Translations under genes and position numbers: made by a program
Assembly: GCA_002481295.1 (NCBI GenBank)
Contig: DLDU01000007.1
Coordinates: 1-64,000, forward strand
Source: Prevotella sp. UBA7764
GTDB taxonomy: Bacteria; Bacteroidota; Bacteroidia; Bacteroidales; Bacteroidaceae
DNA length: 64,000 bases
Direction of reading: 5' to 3'
Part shown: positions 8,750 through 16,828 of the stretch, piece after piece
How positions within the stretch are numbered: position 1 is the first letter of the stretch
Layout of the letters: every line of letters begins with the position of its first letter
The notes under the pieces: generated by a model
The model's input: the letters and a program-made list of their open reading frames with translations, nothing else
What the model was told of the DNA's origin: nothing
The model's database searches: none

Positions 8750-9687
8750 TATAACAACCAATGATAGGTATCGTAACAGACGCCCCGACCTCCAAAGCCT
8801 TCCTTGTGGGCTATGAGTCCTTCATTGATGACACTGCCGTTCTCTTCCGTGGAACTGCCAAAGTCCAAATAAGGATAGTCTGGATAATCGTGGTACATCA
8901 ACTGATTATAAATGGCTTCCATAGCTCCATACTCCTTACCCACATGATTGGTACTGCTGTACTGCCCATGCACTACTTGTTGAGTCAGATAGACGGTCAA
9001 CCCACCTATTATCTCATGATCCTTGTAGGCATTGTACTGTATGATACGGTCCGGAAAACGTGACTTCAAAAGTTCTATCTCTGACAACGTGTGCACAGGC
9101 TTGGCATGGAACCTCTCCGCCAGATTATCATCCAATATTTTCCAAAACGCTTCCAAACTACCATCTTTGACCACCGTAACCCCATTGTCAAGCGCTTTGC
9201 GGAGCAACCTACGATGGTCTTTACGCCATCTTTGATGCCGCTGCATAAAGATAGTAGTACCAATATTTCTTGAATATAGCTGGGCATGACATTTCCAAAA
9301 GATAGCGTAAAGGTCTTCTTCAGAAGGATGAAGATGGTAGATCCAGGGTATCGGCTTGTAATACACCTCCCGGATCCCCGCAGCTTTGAGGTATCTGTTT
9401 AACTCATCAAACAGTTGGCACGTCTCGGTGATGGTAACATTATAATCCATGATGAGTCCCCCGTAAGTCAGTCCAAAATGGGAATAAAGGATATTGTCTT
9501 TGATATGTGCCGGCAACAACGCATAGAGACGTGGTCCTTTATAGAACATAAGGGAATAATCAGCAAAACGGTCGCGGTGGTAGTCCATGTAATCCCGATA
9601 AAAGAGGAAAGTGGCATTCCTGGCTTTTGAGACATATTGATCCCATTGCTTCTTGTCAAGATCAGAATATCTTCTTATTTCGAACAT
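8749..9687 (-). CDS. GNAT/FemAB-like acyltransferase in amino-sugar cassette
   Basis: A 312-residue protein with the FemAB/GNAT double-domain layout. The N-terminal half ([20 protein letters not shown]) leads to a C-terminal acetyl-CoA-type fold with the region [23 protein letters not shown] and a final [24 protein letters not shown] (quoted in parts). Similar proteins transfer amino acids or acyl groups to amines. It lies between the ketoisomerase and aminotransferase genes and overlaps both, so it probably N-acylates the 3-amino sugar. Known Fdt/Qdt pathways use a hexapeptide-repeat acetyltransferase for this step, so the placement is unusual. The substrate is inferred. Confidence 0.75.
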   Translation of the reverse strand: MFEIRRYSDLDKKQWDQYVSKARNATFLFYRDYMDYHRDRFADYSLMFYKGPRLYALLPAHIKDNILYSHFGLTYGGLIMDYNVTITETCQLFDELNRYLKAAGIREVYYKPIPWIYHLHPSEEDLYAIFWKCHAQLYSRNIGTTIFMQRHQRWRKDHRRLLRKALDNGVTVVKDGSLEAFWKILDDNLAERFHAKPVHTLSEIELLKSRFPDRIIQYNAYKDHEIIGGLTVYLTQQVVHGQYSSTNHVGKEYGAMEAIYNQLMYHDYPDYPYLDFGSSTEENGSVINEGLIAHKEGFGGRGVCYDTYHWLL

Positions 9688-10085
9688 GAGATGAATTTTA
9701 GAAAGGAAGAATAATCACGAATGTAGTCGCTCTCGTCGAAAGAATCCTCGGCCAGAACAAGGCAGACAGCACCAGAAGAGAAATTCTCCAGAGTGCGCCA
9801 GATACCCTTGTCGACGAGCAAACCTTCATAAGGCTTGGTCAGCAGATACTGCCTCTTCTCATGCCCGTTGTCCAACGTGACGGTGAAGGCACCACTGACC
9901 GAGACAAGGAGTTCACGACAATGGATATGGGCATGTCCACCCCGTCCTGCATCCGTGGGAATGTCGTAAGTCCAATACACACGACTAATCTGGAAGGGAA
10001 TGTCCTTGCATTGTTCCACCACAGTGAGGTTGCCGCGTGGGTCTACTATCTTTTTCAGAGAAATGATTTTTCCTAACTGATCCAT
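9675..10085 (-). CDS. WxcM/FdtA-like dTDP-4-keto-6-deoxyglucose 3,4-ketoisomerase
   Basis: A 136-residue single-domain cupin of the WxcM-like/FdtA family. It has GRGGHAHIHCRELLVSVSG, the conserved region with metal-site-like histidines, and the conserved end VLAEDSFDESDYIRDYSSFL. These enzymes move the keto group of dTDP-4-keto-6-deoxyglucose from C4 to C3, ready for transamination. It is first in the cassette and overlaps the next gene by 13 bp. The rfbB gene 3 kb away makes its substrate. Whether it is FdtA-type (galacto) or QdtA-type (gluco) cannot be told by eye. Confidence 0.85.
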   Translation of the reverse strand: MDQLGKIISLKKIVDPRGNLTVVEQCKDIPFQISRVYWTYDIPTDAGRGGHAHIHCRELLVSVSGAFTVTLDNGHEKRQYLLTKPYEGLLVDKGIWRTLENFSSGAVCLVLAEDSFDESDYIRDYSSFLKFISCSK

Positions 10086-10171
10086 GTATTGATAACGACA
10101 GCCCCACGGTTTTATTTTGGCCTAAGGGGAATTATTAAACAATAAACACTAAGACATGGCGTTACAGAGAA

Positions 10172-11203
10172 ATGGAACAGAGACATTCATCAGACCTGAA
10201 TTCTGACAAGCCAACACTTCGCCATGCCACAATACCTTCGATGAAGCGAAGGATGAAAGGCAAGGATTACCATGAACGGACTATCTATATGATTACACTC
10301 GTCGTCGCCGGCAGGCGGAAGTTGTTTGGAGAGATAGAGGGGGATATTCGTTCGTGTTACGGCGAGGCCAGCTATCCGCATATCGTCCTCTCGACGTTAG
10401 GGGAGGCGGTGAAGGAGCAGATAACGGGATTACCCAGGTACTACCCACAATTAACGGTTAGTGGGTATCAGATCATGCCCGACCATCTTCATCTCATTCT
10501 CTTCGTGCATGAGACGCTTCCCTGCCACCTTGGAATGGTAATACGGGGATTTGTGCAAGGTTGCAACAAAGCCTACCGCCGCATCGTTCCACAGAAGGCA
10601 GTGACAGCCCCGGCAACGGAAAAGCGTGACCGGCGTGGTGACGGTATTCTCTTTGAACATGGCTACAACGACAAAGTACTCCTTCACCAGGGACAGCTGA
10701 AGACATGGATACACTATCTTGCCGACAACCCCCGGCGTCTGATGGTAAAACGCTCCTACCCTGACTACTTCCGCGTTCAGCGGAATATTCAGGAGAAAGG
10801 GGTCACCTTTTCAGCTATCGGGAACCTTTTCCTCCTTCGCAAACCGTTGCTGCAGGTACAGTGTTCACGCCGTCTCTCCGAGACGGAGATTCAAGCTGTG
10901 ACAGTGCGCGCCTTGACGGAATGTGCCGCAGGGGCGGTGATGGTGTCTCCCTGCATCTCCCCCGGGGAGAAAGCCGTGATGCGCACAGTCTTTGAGAAAG
11001 GCTATCCGGAGATCGTCCTGCTGGAAAACGGCTTCACGGCTCTTGCCAAGCCTGGCGGAGCTCGCTTCGATGCCTGCGCCCGAGGCCAGCTGCTGCTGTT
11101 AGCACCCTGGGAACATCATACTGACAAAAGGGTCATCACCCGCCTGCAATGCACCATGCTCAACAACATGGCTGCTGCCCTCTGCAACGGAGAAAGGCTA
11201 TGA
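10172..11203 (+). CDS. REP-associated tyrosine transposase (RAYT, HUH family) with C-terminal extension
   Basis: A 343-residue protein. Residues about 30-190 form the Y1/IS200-like transposase domain, with the HUH motif as MPDHLHLIL and the helix carrying the likely nucleophile near NPRRLMVKRSYPDYFRV. RAYTs are immobile relatives of IS200 transposases that act on REP palindromes. After about residue 200 comes an extra part of about 140 residues with SPCISPGEKAVMRTVFEKGY, VLLENGF, FDACARGQLLLLAPW. This resembles the Rossmann-like DprA/SLOG fold in its spacing of hydrophobic strands and glycines, which is inference. No IS ends flank it, but a perfect inverted repeat sits 19 bp after its stop. 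The true start may be a later Met (residue 24 or 27). Confidence 0.83.
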   Translation: MEQRHSSDLNSDKPTLRHATIPSMKRRMKGKDYHERTIYMITLVVAGRRKLFGEIEGDIRSCYGEASYPHIVLSTLGEAVKEQITGLPRYYPQLTVSGYQIMPDHLHLILFVHETLPCHLGMVIRGFVQGCNKAYRRIVPQKAVTAPATEKRDRRGDGILFEHGYNDKVLLHQGQLKTWIHYLADNPRRLMVKRSYPDYFRVQRNIQEKGVTFSAIGNLFLLRKPLLQVQCSRRLSETEIQAVTVRALTECAAGAVMVSPCISPGEKAVMRTVFEKGYPEIVLLENGFTALAKPGGARFDACARGQLLLLAPWEHHTDKRVITRLQCTMLNNMAAALCNGERL

Positions 11204-11222
11204 GCCACAACTCCTCGCCCTA

Positions 11223-11302
11223 AAAAGGCGAAGCACAGAACGAGACGCACCCCTTTGCGAGGCGAAACCCTGAACGAGGGGGCGTCCTGTGCTTCGCCTT
11301 TT
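11223..11302. repeat. REP-like inverted repeat behind RAYT, possibly a bidirectional terminator
   Basis: Perfect 16-bp arms AAAAGGCGAAGCACAG (11223-11238) and CTGTGCTTCGCCTTTT (11287-11302). An inner partial pairing of GACGC-CCCC with GGGG-GCGTC extends the stem. Variants of GGCGAA recur inside and just after it (AAGGCGAAGGCG, ATGGCGAAAC). It lies between convergent RAYT and purT. Both strands end in short T runs, so it could also terminate both genes. Confidence 0.8.
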
Positions 11303-11334
11303 CAAGGCGAAGGCGTAGATGGCGAAACTAAAAG

Positions 11335-12516
11335 CTACTTCTTCATATACGGATCGGTGCCAAGAACGGTCTTTGCCAGGCGCTTGGTCTTGTCACGCAA
11401 TGCATCCATGTCGCAGCCAACCTTGTCGTAGCAGACCACGACACCCATGCGACGGCCGACATGTGCGACGGGCTTACCGAAGATACGCACACGGGCATGA
11501 TCCTCACGGCACACATCTTCCAGGTTGTAGTCCAACGGCTTGTCGCTGTCTACGGGTGAAAGCACCACTGCCGACGCTCCACTGTGCTCAAGATGGATGG
11601 CCGGGATATCCAGTCCCATCACAGCACGGAAATGAAGTTCAAACTCGCTGAGGTTGGTACAGTGGCTCAGTGTCACCATGCCCGTATCGTGCGGACGGGG
11701 GCTCAGCTCCGAGAAGATCACCTCGCCCTGTTTGGTGAGGAAAAACTCCACTCCCCAGATGCCGTAACCCGTGAGTGCCTTCGTCACCTCAGCAGCGATG
11801 TGCTGCGCCTGCTTCAAAGCCTCATCACTAATAGCGTAAGGCATCCAGCTCTCGCGATAGTCACCGCCTTTCTGAACGTGCCCGATAGGCGGACAGAAGA
11901 TCGTAGGTCCATGCTTCTGAGTGACAGTGAGCAAAGTGAACTCCGACTGGAAGTCAATGAACTCCTCAATGATCACTTCCTTCACATCTCCACGTCCTTC
12001 CTCCATGGCATCACGGAAAGCCTCTTTCAGTTCATCGTCGTTGTGGACATAACTCTGTCCGTGACCTGACGAGGACATCAAAGGCTTGACAACACAGGGG
12101 AAGCCAATCTCGTCAGCAGCATGTTTGAACTCATCGAAAGTCTTGGCATAGAAATACTTCGCTGTACGCAGTCCCAACTCCTTCGCGGCTAAGTCGCGGA
12201 TAGCCCGACGGTTCATCGTATAGTTGACCGCGCGAGCCGACGGCACCACCTGTATGCCCTCCTTCTCGAAATCGAAGAGACGCTCCGTACGGATAGCCTC
12301 AATCTCCGGCACAATGAGGTCTGGATGATGCTTCTCCACCACGGCAGCGAGCGTATCACCGTCGAGCATGGAGAACACCTCACGCTCATCGGCTACCTGC
12401 ATGGCCGGCGCATTGTCGTACTTGTCGCAAGCGATAACATACTGCCCTGCACGCTTGGCAGCAATGGTGAACTCCTTGCCCAGTTCACCGGAACCCAACA
12501 ACAATATCTTTTTCAT
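11335..12516 (-). CDS. purT: Formate-dependent phosphoribosylglycinamide formyltransferase 2
   Basis: A 393-residue ATP-grasp enzyme that formylates GAR with formate and ATP in purine synthesis, independent of folate. The N-terminal Rossmann-like part reads [15 protein letters not shown]. The ATP-grasp region has [16 protein letters not shown], and the metal-binding end reads [25 protein letters not shown]. Length matches the family (about 390). Upstream lies an AT-rich tandem repeat with no clear promoter. Downstream is the REP-like hairpin shared with the RAYT gene. Confidence 0.95.
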   Translation of the reverse strand: MKKILLLGSGELGKEFTIAAKRAGQYVIACDKYDNAPAMQVADEREVFSMLDGDTLAAVVEKHHPDLIVPEIEAIRTERLFDFEKEGIQVVPSARAVNYTMNRRAIRDLAAKELGLRTAKYFYAKTFDEFKHAADEIGFPCVVKPLMSSSGHGQSYVHNDDELKEAFRDAMEEGRGDVKEVIIEEFIDFQSEFTLLTVTQKHGPTIFCPPIGHVQKGGDYRESWMPYAISDEALKQAQHIAAEVTKALTGYGIWGVEFFLTKQGEVIFSELSPRPHDTGMVTLSHCTNLSEFELHFRAVMGLDIPAIHLEHSGASAVVLSPVDSDKPLDYNLEDVCREDHARVRIFGKPVAHVGRRMGVVVCYDKVGCDMDALRDKTKRLAKTVLGTDPYMKK

Positions 12517-12614
12517 AATTACGAATGTTGAACGATCGATTACGAATGTTGAATGACCAAAACTAAATGGCCAAAATTAAATGACCAATACTAAATAACC
12601 AATATTTAATGGTC
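12517..12614. repeat. 14-bp tandem repeats upstream of purT
   Basis: ATTACGAATGTTGAA-like units occur twice (from 12518 and 12539). Four exact-period 14-bp units of consensus AATGACCAAAACTA then run from 12552 to 12607, with a half unit to 12614. They fill the gap between purT and the sigma-like gene, in the purT 5' leader. Confidence 0.8.
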
Positions 12615-12649
12615 TAAGAAGAGAGATCTGTATCGAATGCAAAGGTTGA

Positions 12650-12982
12650 TCATAGATGCATAGCCTCGGCACGCTTTTTCACCAACTCGGGCAACTTGCG
12701 CCACATCATCTGCCACTCTGGAGAGATGGCGATGCGACGCAGGTCTGTGTCAATGATATGCTGCATCTGCTCAACGCTGATATGATGCTTAGCGGCCAAC
12801 TGCTCCACACTCTGCGGGGCTTGATTCCCCAATCCGAAATAGCTCTCGACGATATCTTTGTCAAGAGCGCCAAGCATTGTGAGCAGTACATCCATGTTGG
12901 CTCTGTCACCATCCGTGATGAGCAGAGCCGATGAACGCATCAGTCGCAGAAAAGCAGCTAAGCGATTAGAGAGTGCGTCCAT
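12650..12982 (-). CDS. Small sigma-70 region 4-like helix-turn-helix protein
   Basis: A 110-residue protein starting at the ATG at 12982, which overlaps the end of rfbB by 17 bp in another frame. Residues about 36-85 (LGALDKDIVESYFGLG, then SVEQLAAKHHISVEQMQHII, then DLRRI) follow the spacing of sigma-70 region 4 (L..RE..V...RFGL....L..I....GVS.ERVRQIE...LRKL). It has no region 2, so it is not a full sigma factor. It may be an RNA-polymerase-interacting or DNA-binding regulator. The frame stays open upstream to 13240, but that part is antisense-like and covers rfbB. Assignment to the sigma-4 fold is by pattern only. Confidence 0.65.
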   Translation of the reverse strand: MDALSNRLAAFLRLMRSSALLITDGDRANMDVLLTMLGALDKDIVESYFGLGNQAPQSVEQLAAKHHISVEQMQHIIDTDLRRIAISPEWQMMWRKLPELVKKRAEAMHL

Positions 12983-14132
12983 GACGCTCCTTTCCGTACA
13001 TGATATCGTAGTATTTCTGGTAGTCGCCCGAAGTGACCTCCTCGATCCATTTCTGATTTTCGAGATTCCATTTGATCGTCTTGACAATACCGTCGGCAAA
13101 CTTCGTCTCAGGATACCATCCCAATTCGGTCTTAATCTTTGTCGGATCGATGGCGTAACGCGCGTCATGACCGAGACGGTCAGCGACATGCTCGATGAGC
13201 GAGTCGTTGATCCAACTGATATCAAAGTCGCCGTTGGCATCCTTGACCTGCTTCTTCAACACTTGGCGCAGGTTCTTGTCGGCAGCCATCATGTCGTGGA
13301 TTGTCTTGATGGTAAGCTTCACAATGTCGATGTTCTTCATCTCGTTGTGCCCTCCGACATTATAAACCTCACCGGCTCTGCCCTCACGCACAACCAGATC
13401 TATGGCTTTGCAGTGGTCTTCGACATAGAGCCAGTCACGCACATTGAGTCCCTCACCATAGACGGGCAGTTTCTTGCCGTGCAGAATATTATTGATGATC
13501 AACGGAATGAGCTTCTCTGGAAAATGGTACGGACCATAGTTGTTGGAGCATCGTGTGATGCTCACCGGCATGTGATAAGTGTCGCGGTAAGCCTGTACGA
13601 AGAAGTCGGCACTCGCCTTGCTGGCTGAGTAAGGGCTATGCGGGCACAGTGGCGTGGTCTCCGTGAAATAGCCAGTCTGGCCCAAAGCTCCATAAACCTC
13701 GTCGGTGGAAACCTGGTGATAACGCTTACCAGGTTTCCAAGTAGGATAGCCCTGCGCATCCTTACCCGTCACCCATGCACGCCGTGCAGCATCCATCAAG
13801 TTTTGCGTACCAAGGATGTTCACGCTCAGGAAGAGCTGTGGATCCTCTATCGAACGGTCTACATGACTCTCAGCAGCGAAGTTCACCACATAGTCGATAT
13901 CGTTCTCCGCAAACAGTTTATCAGCTAACTCGCGGTCGCGGATGTCACCCTTTACAAAGAAGCAACGCTTGTTGTCGATGTCGTCCTTGATGGTACCAAG
14001 GTTTCCGGCATAGGTCAATGCGTCGAGGATAATCACCTTGATGTCTTCGTTCACATACTTTTTGTGGAGCAGATACTTGATGAAGTTTGAGCCGATGAAT
14101 CCAGCGGCTCCTGTCACAAGATAAGTTTTCAT
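12966..14132 (-). CDS. rfbB: dTDP-glucose 4,6-dehydratase
   Basis: A 388-residue extended short-chain dehydrogenase. It has the NAD-binding GAAGFIGSNF, the catalytic triad region YHQVSTDEVYG and YSASKAS, and the family's SRCSNNYGPY as TRCSNNYGPYHFPEKLIPL. It converts dTDP-glucose to dTDP-4-keto-6-deoxyglucose, the branch point for rhamnose and 3-amino sugars. It is somewhat longer than the usual 350, because of an insertion of about 30 residues near residue 290. rfbA, rfbC and rfbD are not in the window. It is likely transcribed with the upstream phosphoesterase gene. Confidence 0.95.
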   Translation of the reverse strand: MKTYLVTGAAGFIGSNFIKYLLHKKYVNEDIKVIILDALTYAGNLGTIKDDIDNKRCFFVKGDIRDRELADKLFAENDIDYVVNFAAESHVDRSIEDPQLFLSVNILGTQNLMDAARRAWVTGKDAQGYPTWKPGKRYHQVSTDEVYGALGQTGYFTETTPLCPHSPYSASKASADFFVQAYRDTYHMPVSITRCSNNYGPYHFPEKLIPLIINNILHGKKLPVYGEGLNVRDWLYVEDHCKAIDLVVREGRAGEVYNVGGHNEMKNIDIVKLTIKTIHDMMAADKNLRQVLKKQVKDANGDFDISWINDSLIEHVADRLGHDARYAIDPTKIKTELGWYPETKFADGIVKTIKWNLENQKWIEEVTSGDYQKYYDIMYGKERHGRTL

Positions 14133-14166
14133 ATGATGCTTATTAAAATATTGTCTATTCTTGAAT

Positions 14167-14208
14167 GCTACACCTTATTATATATATGCTACACCTTATT
14201 ATATATAG
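14167..14208. repeat. Two tandem copies of a 21-bp element, GCTACACCTTATTATATATA
   Basis: Copies at 14167-14187 and 14188-14208. A further copy, CCTACACCTTATTATATATATAG, lies at 38675-38697 between porQ and cmk. All lie between genes. Confidence 0.8.
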
Positions 14209-14213
14209 GGAGG

Positions 14214-14711
14214 CTATCGCGAGCCCAACTTCACTACTTCGCAATCGCGGAAGTCGTCGCCGTCGATCGTCAGTCTGACGATGGTCCGTTCCAGTTGCCA
14301 TCCCGACATTCCCGCAGCTCCGGGATTGATATGCAGAAGATCGAGCTTCTTGTCCGGCATGATTCTCAGTATATGAGAGTGACCGTCAACGAAGAGCTTT
14401 GGTGGATTGCGTCTAATCATGTCTCTTACCGAGGGATCGTAATGACCGGGATAACCGCCGATATGCTTCATCAGCACATCGACCTCCTCACATTTAAATC
14501 GCAGGATCTCGGGATAGCGGGCACGAACATCCACATCATCAATATTGCCATAGACAGCCCTGAAGCGCGGGCGCAAATCCTCGAAAGCGTTGGCCAGCGA
14601 CAGGCTGCCGATGTCACCTGCATGCCAGATCTCATCACAATCTGCCATATAGGTGACATACTTCTCGTCCCAAAAGCCATGTGTATCACTGATGATCGCT
14701 ATTCTTTTCAT
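14214..14711 (-). CDS. YfcE/MJ0936-type metallophosphoesterase
   Basis: A 165-residue calcineurin-like phosphoesterase. Metal-binding motifs are visible in order: SDTHG (near 9), GDIG (near 33), GNID (near 55), and DGHSH with HINPGA near the end. The family are two-metal phosphodiesterases of unclear physiological substrate. It lies 12 bp after the cytidylate-kinase-like gene and 81 bp before rfbB on the same strand, so co-transcription is likely. Confidence 0.9.
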   Translation of the reverse strand: MKRIAIISDTHGFWDEKYVTYMADCDEIWHAGDIGSLSLANAFEDLRPRFRAVYGNIDDVDVRARYPEILRFKCEEVDVLMKHIGGYPGHYDPSVRDMIRRNPPKLFVDGHSHILRIMPDKKLDLLHINPGAAGMSGWQLERTIVRLTIDGDDFRDCEVVKLGSR

Positions 14712-14723
14712 AGATTGTCTGTG

Positions 14724-15380
14724 TCAAGGTTTTATTTCAGAATGAATCTCTTGTTGCTGCAAGTCAAAACGTTTACGGATAAACCGGGTGATAAAATCCA
14801 AAGTACCTTCCATCCCGAGTACACTGGAGTTGATACACAGGTCGTAGCTCTCTGCTGCCCCCCACGTCTTTCCAGTATAGTAATTGTAATAGGATGCGCG
14901 CTCCTCCTCATGCTTGTGGATATATTTCCGTCCGTTTGCCCTGTCGAGACCATGCCGTTTGCAGACCCGCTGCAGCCGCTGGTCGATATTGGCAGAGATA
15001 AAAATGCTCACCGTGTTTTTCATATCCCGAAGCACATAGTCGGCAGTGCGTCCTACGAAAACACAACTGCTTTCTTGGGCAGCCTTGCGGATGGCATCGC
15101 TTTGAAACTGATAGAGGCTTTCCTGCGAGAACTCATTTTTGTAATAAGGACTCTCGCCAAAGAGTGAACCGTGGATATGAAAGAGAGAACGAAGGAAACC
15201 TTTGTGCTCATCGTTCTGCTCGAAGAACTTCTCACAGAATCCACTTTCCTTGGCAGCCAAGTTGAGAAGCTCCTTGTCGTAAAACTTACAGCCGAACTGT
15301 TCTGCCAACTGCCGGGCGATGATCCGGCCACCGGAACCTATCTGCCGGCCAATGTTAATGATTATCTTCTTGTCCTCCAT
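14724..15380 (-). CDS. Cytidylate kinase-like protein
   Basis: A 218-residue P-loop protein of the Cytidylate_kin2 type, beginning IIINIGRQIGSGGRIIARQL, with DKELLNLAAKESG and the VGRTADYVL segment. These proteins look like CMP kinases but are not the housekeeping enzyme, which is present at 38737. The substrate is unknown. It sits in a minus-strand run behind the MATE exporter, with 15 bp between them. Confidence 0.85.
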   Translation of the reverse strand: MEDKKIIINIGRQIGSGGRIIARQLAEQFGCKFYDKELLNLAAKESGFCEKFFEQNDEHKGFLRSLFHIHGSLFGESPYYKNEFSQESLYQFQSDAIRKAAQESSCVFVGRTADYVLRDMKNTVSIFISANIDQRLQRVCKRHGLDRANGRKYIHKHEEERASYYNYYTGKTWGAAESYDLCINSSVLGMEGTLDFITRFIRKRFDLQQQEIHSEIKP

Positions 15381-15395
15381 GTCGAGTCAGTTGTT

Positions 15396-16745
15396 TTACA
15401 TATTAGATTTTCTGACAAACCAAATCATGGTCACACCCGCCATCACTGCCGCAATAAAGTCCGAAGCCGGTAAGGCATACCAAACACCGTCAATTCCGAA
15501 GAACAGCGGTAATACCAGCAGCAAAGGCAAGAGAAAGATCAGTTGTCGGGAAAGAGAGAGGAATATGCTTAGTTGTACTTTTCCTATACATTGGAAGAAT
15601 GTCGTGATCACCATTTGCGCTCCCACGACAGGGAATACCAGCATGTTCAGCCGGATGGCCTTCACTGACATCTTGATCAACTGCGGATCGCTCGTGAACA
15701 AACGTGCCACAGCATGCGGCAGAAACATTGCGACCAGCCAGCCCACCGTCATGATACACACGCCAGCCATAATGGAGATGTCTACTACACGACGCAGACG
15801 GTCGAACTGCTGACTGCCATAGTTATAACCTGCTATTGGCTGCATACCCTGGTTGAGTCCCATGACAAACATCATAAACACCATACTCAACGCATTGGCG
15901 ATGCCATAGGAGCCGACGGACAGGTCTCCGCCATAGCGCACCAACTGGTTGTTCATGAAGATGACAATGACACAGGCAGTGGCATTCATCAAGAAAGGCG
16001 AAATGCCAATACTCAGGATCAGCTTCACCAGACTTCCCTTCAAACGATAGATGCCCCGCTTGAGATGGAGCAACTGACGTTTGTCGGCAAAGAACTTCAT
16101 CTGCCACGTCAGCGCGATGCTTTGGGCGACAACAGTTCCCAAGGCTGCTCCCCGTATGCCCCAACGCCACCAATAGATGAAGATGAAGTCAAAAACTATG
16201 TTCAAGCCCACCGACATGATAGTAGCCATCATCGCCTTGCGTGGCTTACTCGCTGCACGCAACACGGCGTTCATGCCAAAATACATGTGAGAGACGACGT
16301 TGCCCAACAGGATGATCTGCATGAAGGCACGTGCATATGGGAGTGTATGGTCGCTTGCGCCAAAGAAGCGAAGAATGGGATCGAGGAAGATAAGGCTGAC
16401 CACGGAGAAGGCTACTCCTATAATAAGGTTGAGTGTCACCGTGTTGCCAAGAAGCTGTTCTGCCGTCTGATAATCACGTTGTCCAAGCTTCACCGATATA
16501 GACGTGGACGAACCGACACCTACTGCTGCACCGAAAGCGGCGCCAAGGTTCATAAAGGGAAAAGTGATGGCAAGACCCGAGATAGCCATTGGACCCACCA
16601 CCTGACCAATAAATACCCGGTCGATGATATTGTAGAGTGATGCCGCAGTCATCGCCACCATAGCCGGCAAAGCATACTGCAACAGCAAATGCCCTACGGG
16701 CTTAGTGCCCAAGGCCAATGTCTCTTTCTTATTATCTGCTTCCAT
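15396..16745 (-). CDS. MATE family multidrug/metabolite exporter
   Basis: A 449-residue inner-membrane protein with about 12 hydrophobic segments. The opening LGTKPVGHLLLQYALPAMVAMTAASLYNIIDRVFIG is the standard MATE N-terminus (quoted only to position it), and FNQGMQPI-type sequence appears as LNQGMQPIAGYNYGS. It would use an ion gradient to export drugs or metabolites. The ATG at 16745 is preferred over 16814, because the extra 23 residues would cover the promoter box. The gene is divergent from the subtilase gene and heads a minus-strand run. Confidence 0.9.
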   Translation of the reverse strand: MEADNKKETLALGTKPVGHLLLQYALPAMVAMTAASLYNIIDRVFIGQVVGPMAISGLAITFPFMNLGAAFGAAVGVGSSTSISVKLGQRDYQTAEQLLGNTVTLNLIIGVAFSVVSLIFLDPILRFFGASDHTLPYARAFMQIILLGNVVSHMYFGMNAVLRAASKPRKAMMATIMSVGLNIVFDFIFIYWWRWGIRGAALGTVVAQSIALTWQMKFFADKRQLLHLKRGIYRLKGSLVKLILSIGISPFLMNATACVIVIFMNNQLVRYGGDLSVGSYGIANALSMVFMMFVMGLNQGMQPIAGYNYGSQQFDRLRRVVDISIMAGVCIMTVGWLVAMFLPHAVARLFTSDPQLIKMSVKAIRLNMLVFPVVGAQMVITTFFQCIGKVQLSIFLSLSRQLIFLLPLLLVLPLFFGIDGVWYALPASDFIAAVMAGVTMIWFVRKSNM

Positions 16746-16752
16746 ATATTTG

Positions 16753-16760
16753 CAAAAGTA
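16753..16760 (-). promoter_or_regulatory. Promoter -7 box for the MATE gene
   Basis: Minus-strand TACTTTTG, 7 bp before the chosen ATG. It forms one arm of an 11-bp perfect inverted repeat (GCAAAAGTACG, 16752-16762) whose other arm is the -7 box of the divergent gene. No -33 at standard spacing, and the short leader makes it uncertain. Confidence 0.4.
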
Positions 16761-16769
16761 CGAAAAATA

Positions 16770-16801
16770 TTTGGAGTTTTGCCTTTTTCCACGTACTTTT
16801 G
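16770..16801 (+). promoter_or_regulatory. Promoter for the subtilase-xseA-xseB operon
   Basis: TTTG (16770-16773), 20 bp, TACTTTTG (16794-16801) is a full match to the Bacteroidetes consensus, 27 bp before the ATG. Confidence 0.68.
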
Positions 16802-16828
16802 CAATTCTAAACAATAGTTTTTTAGTTT

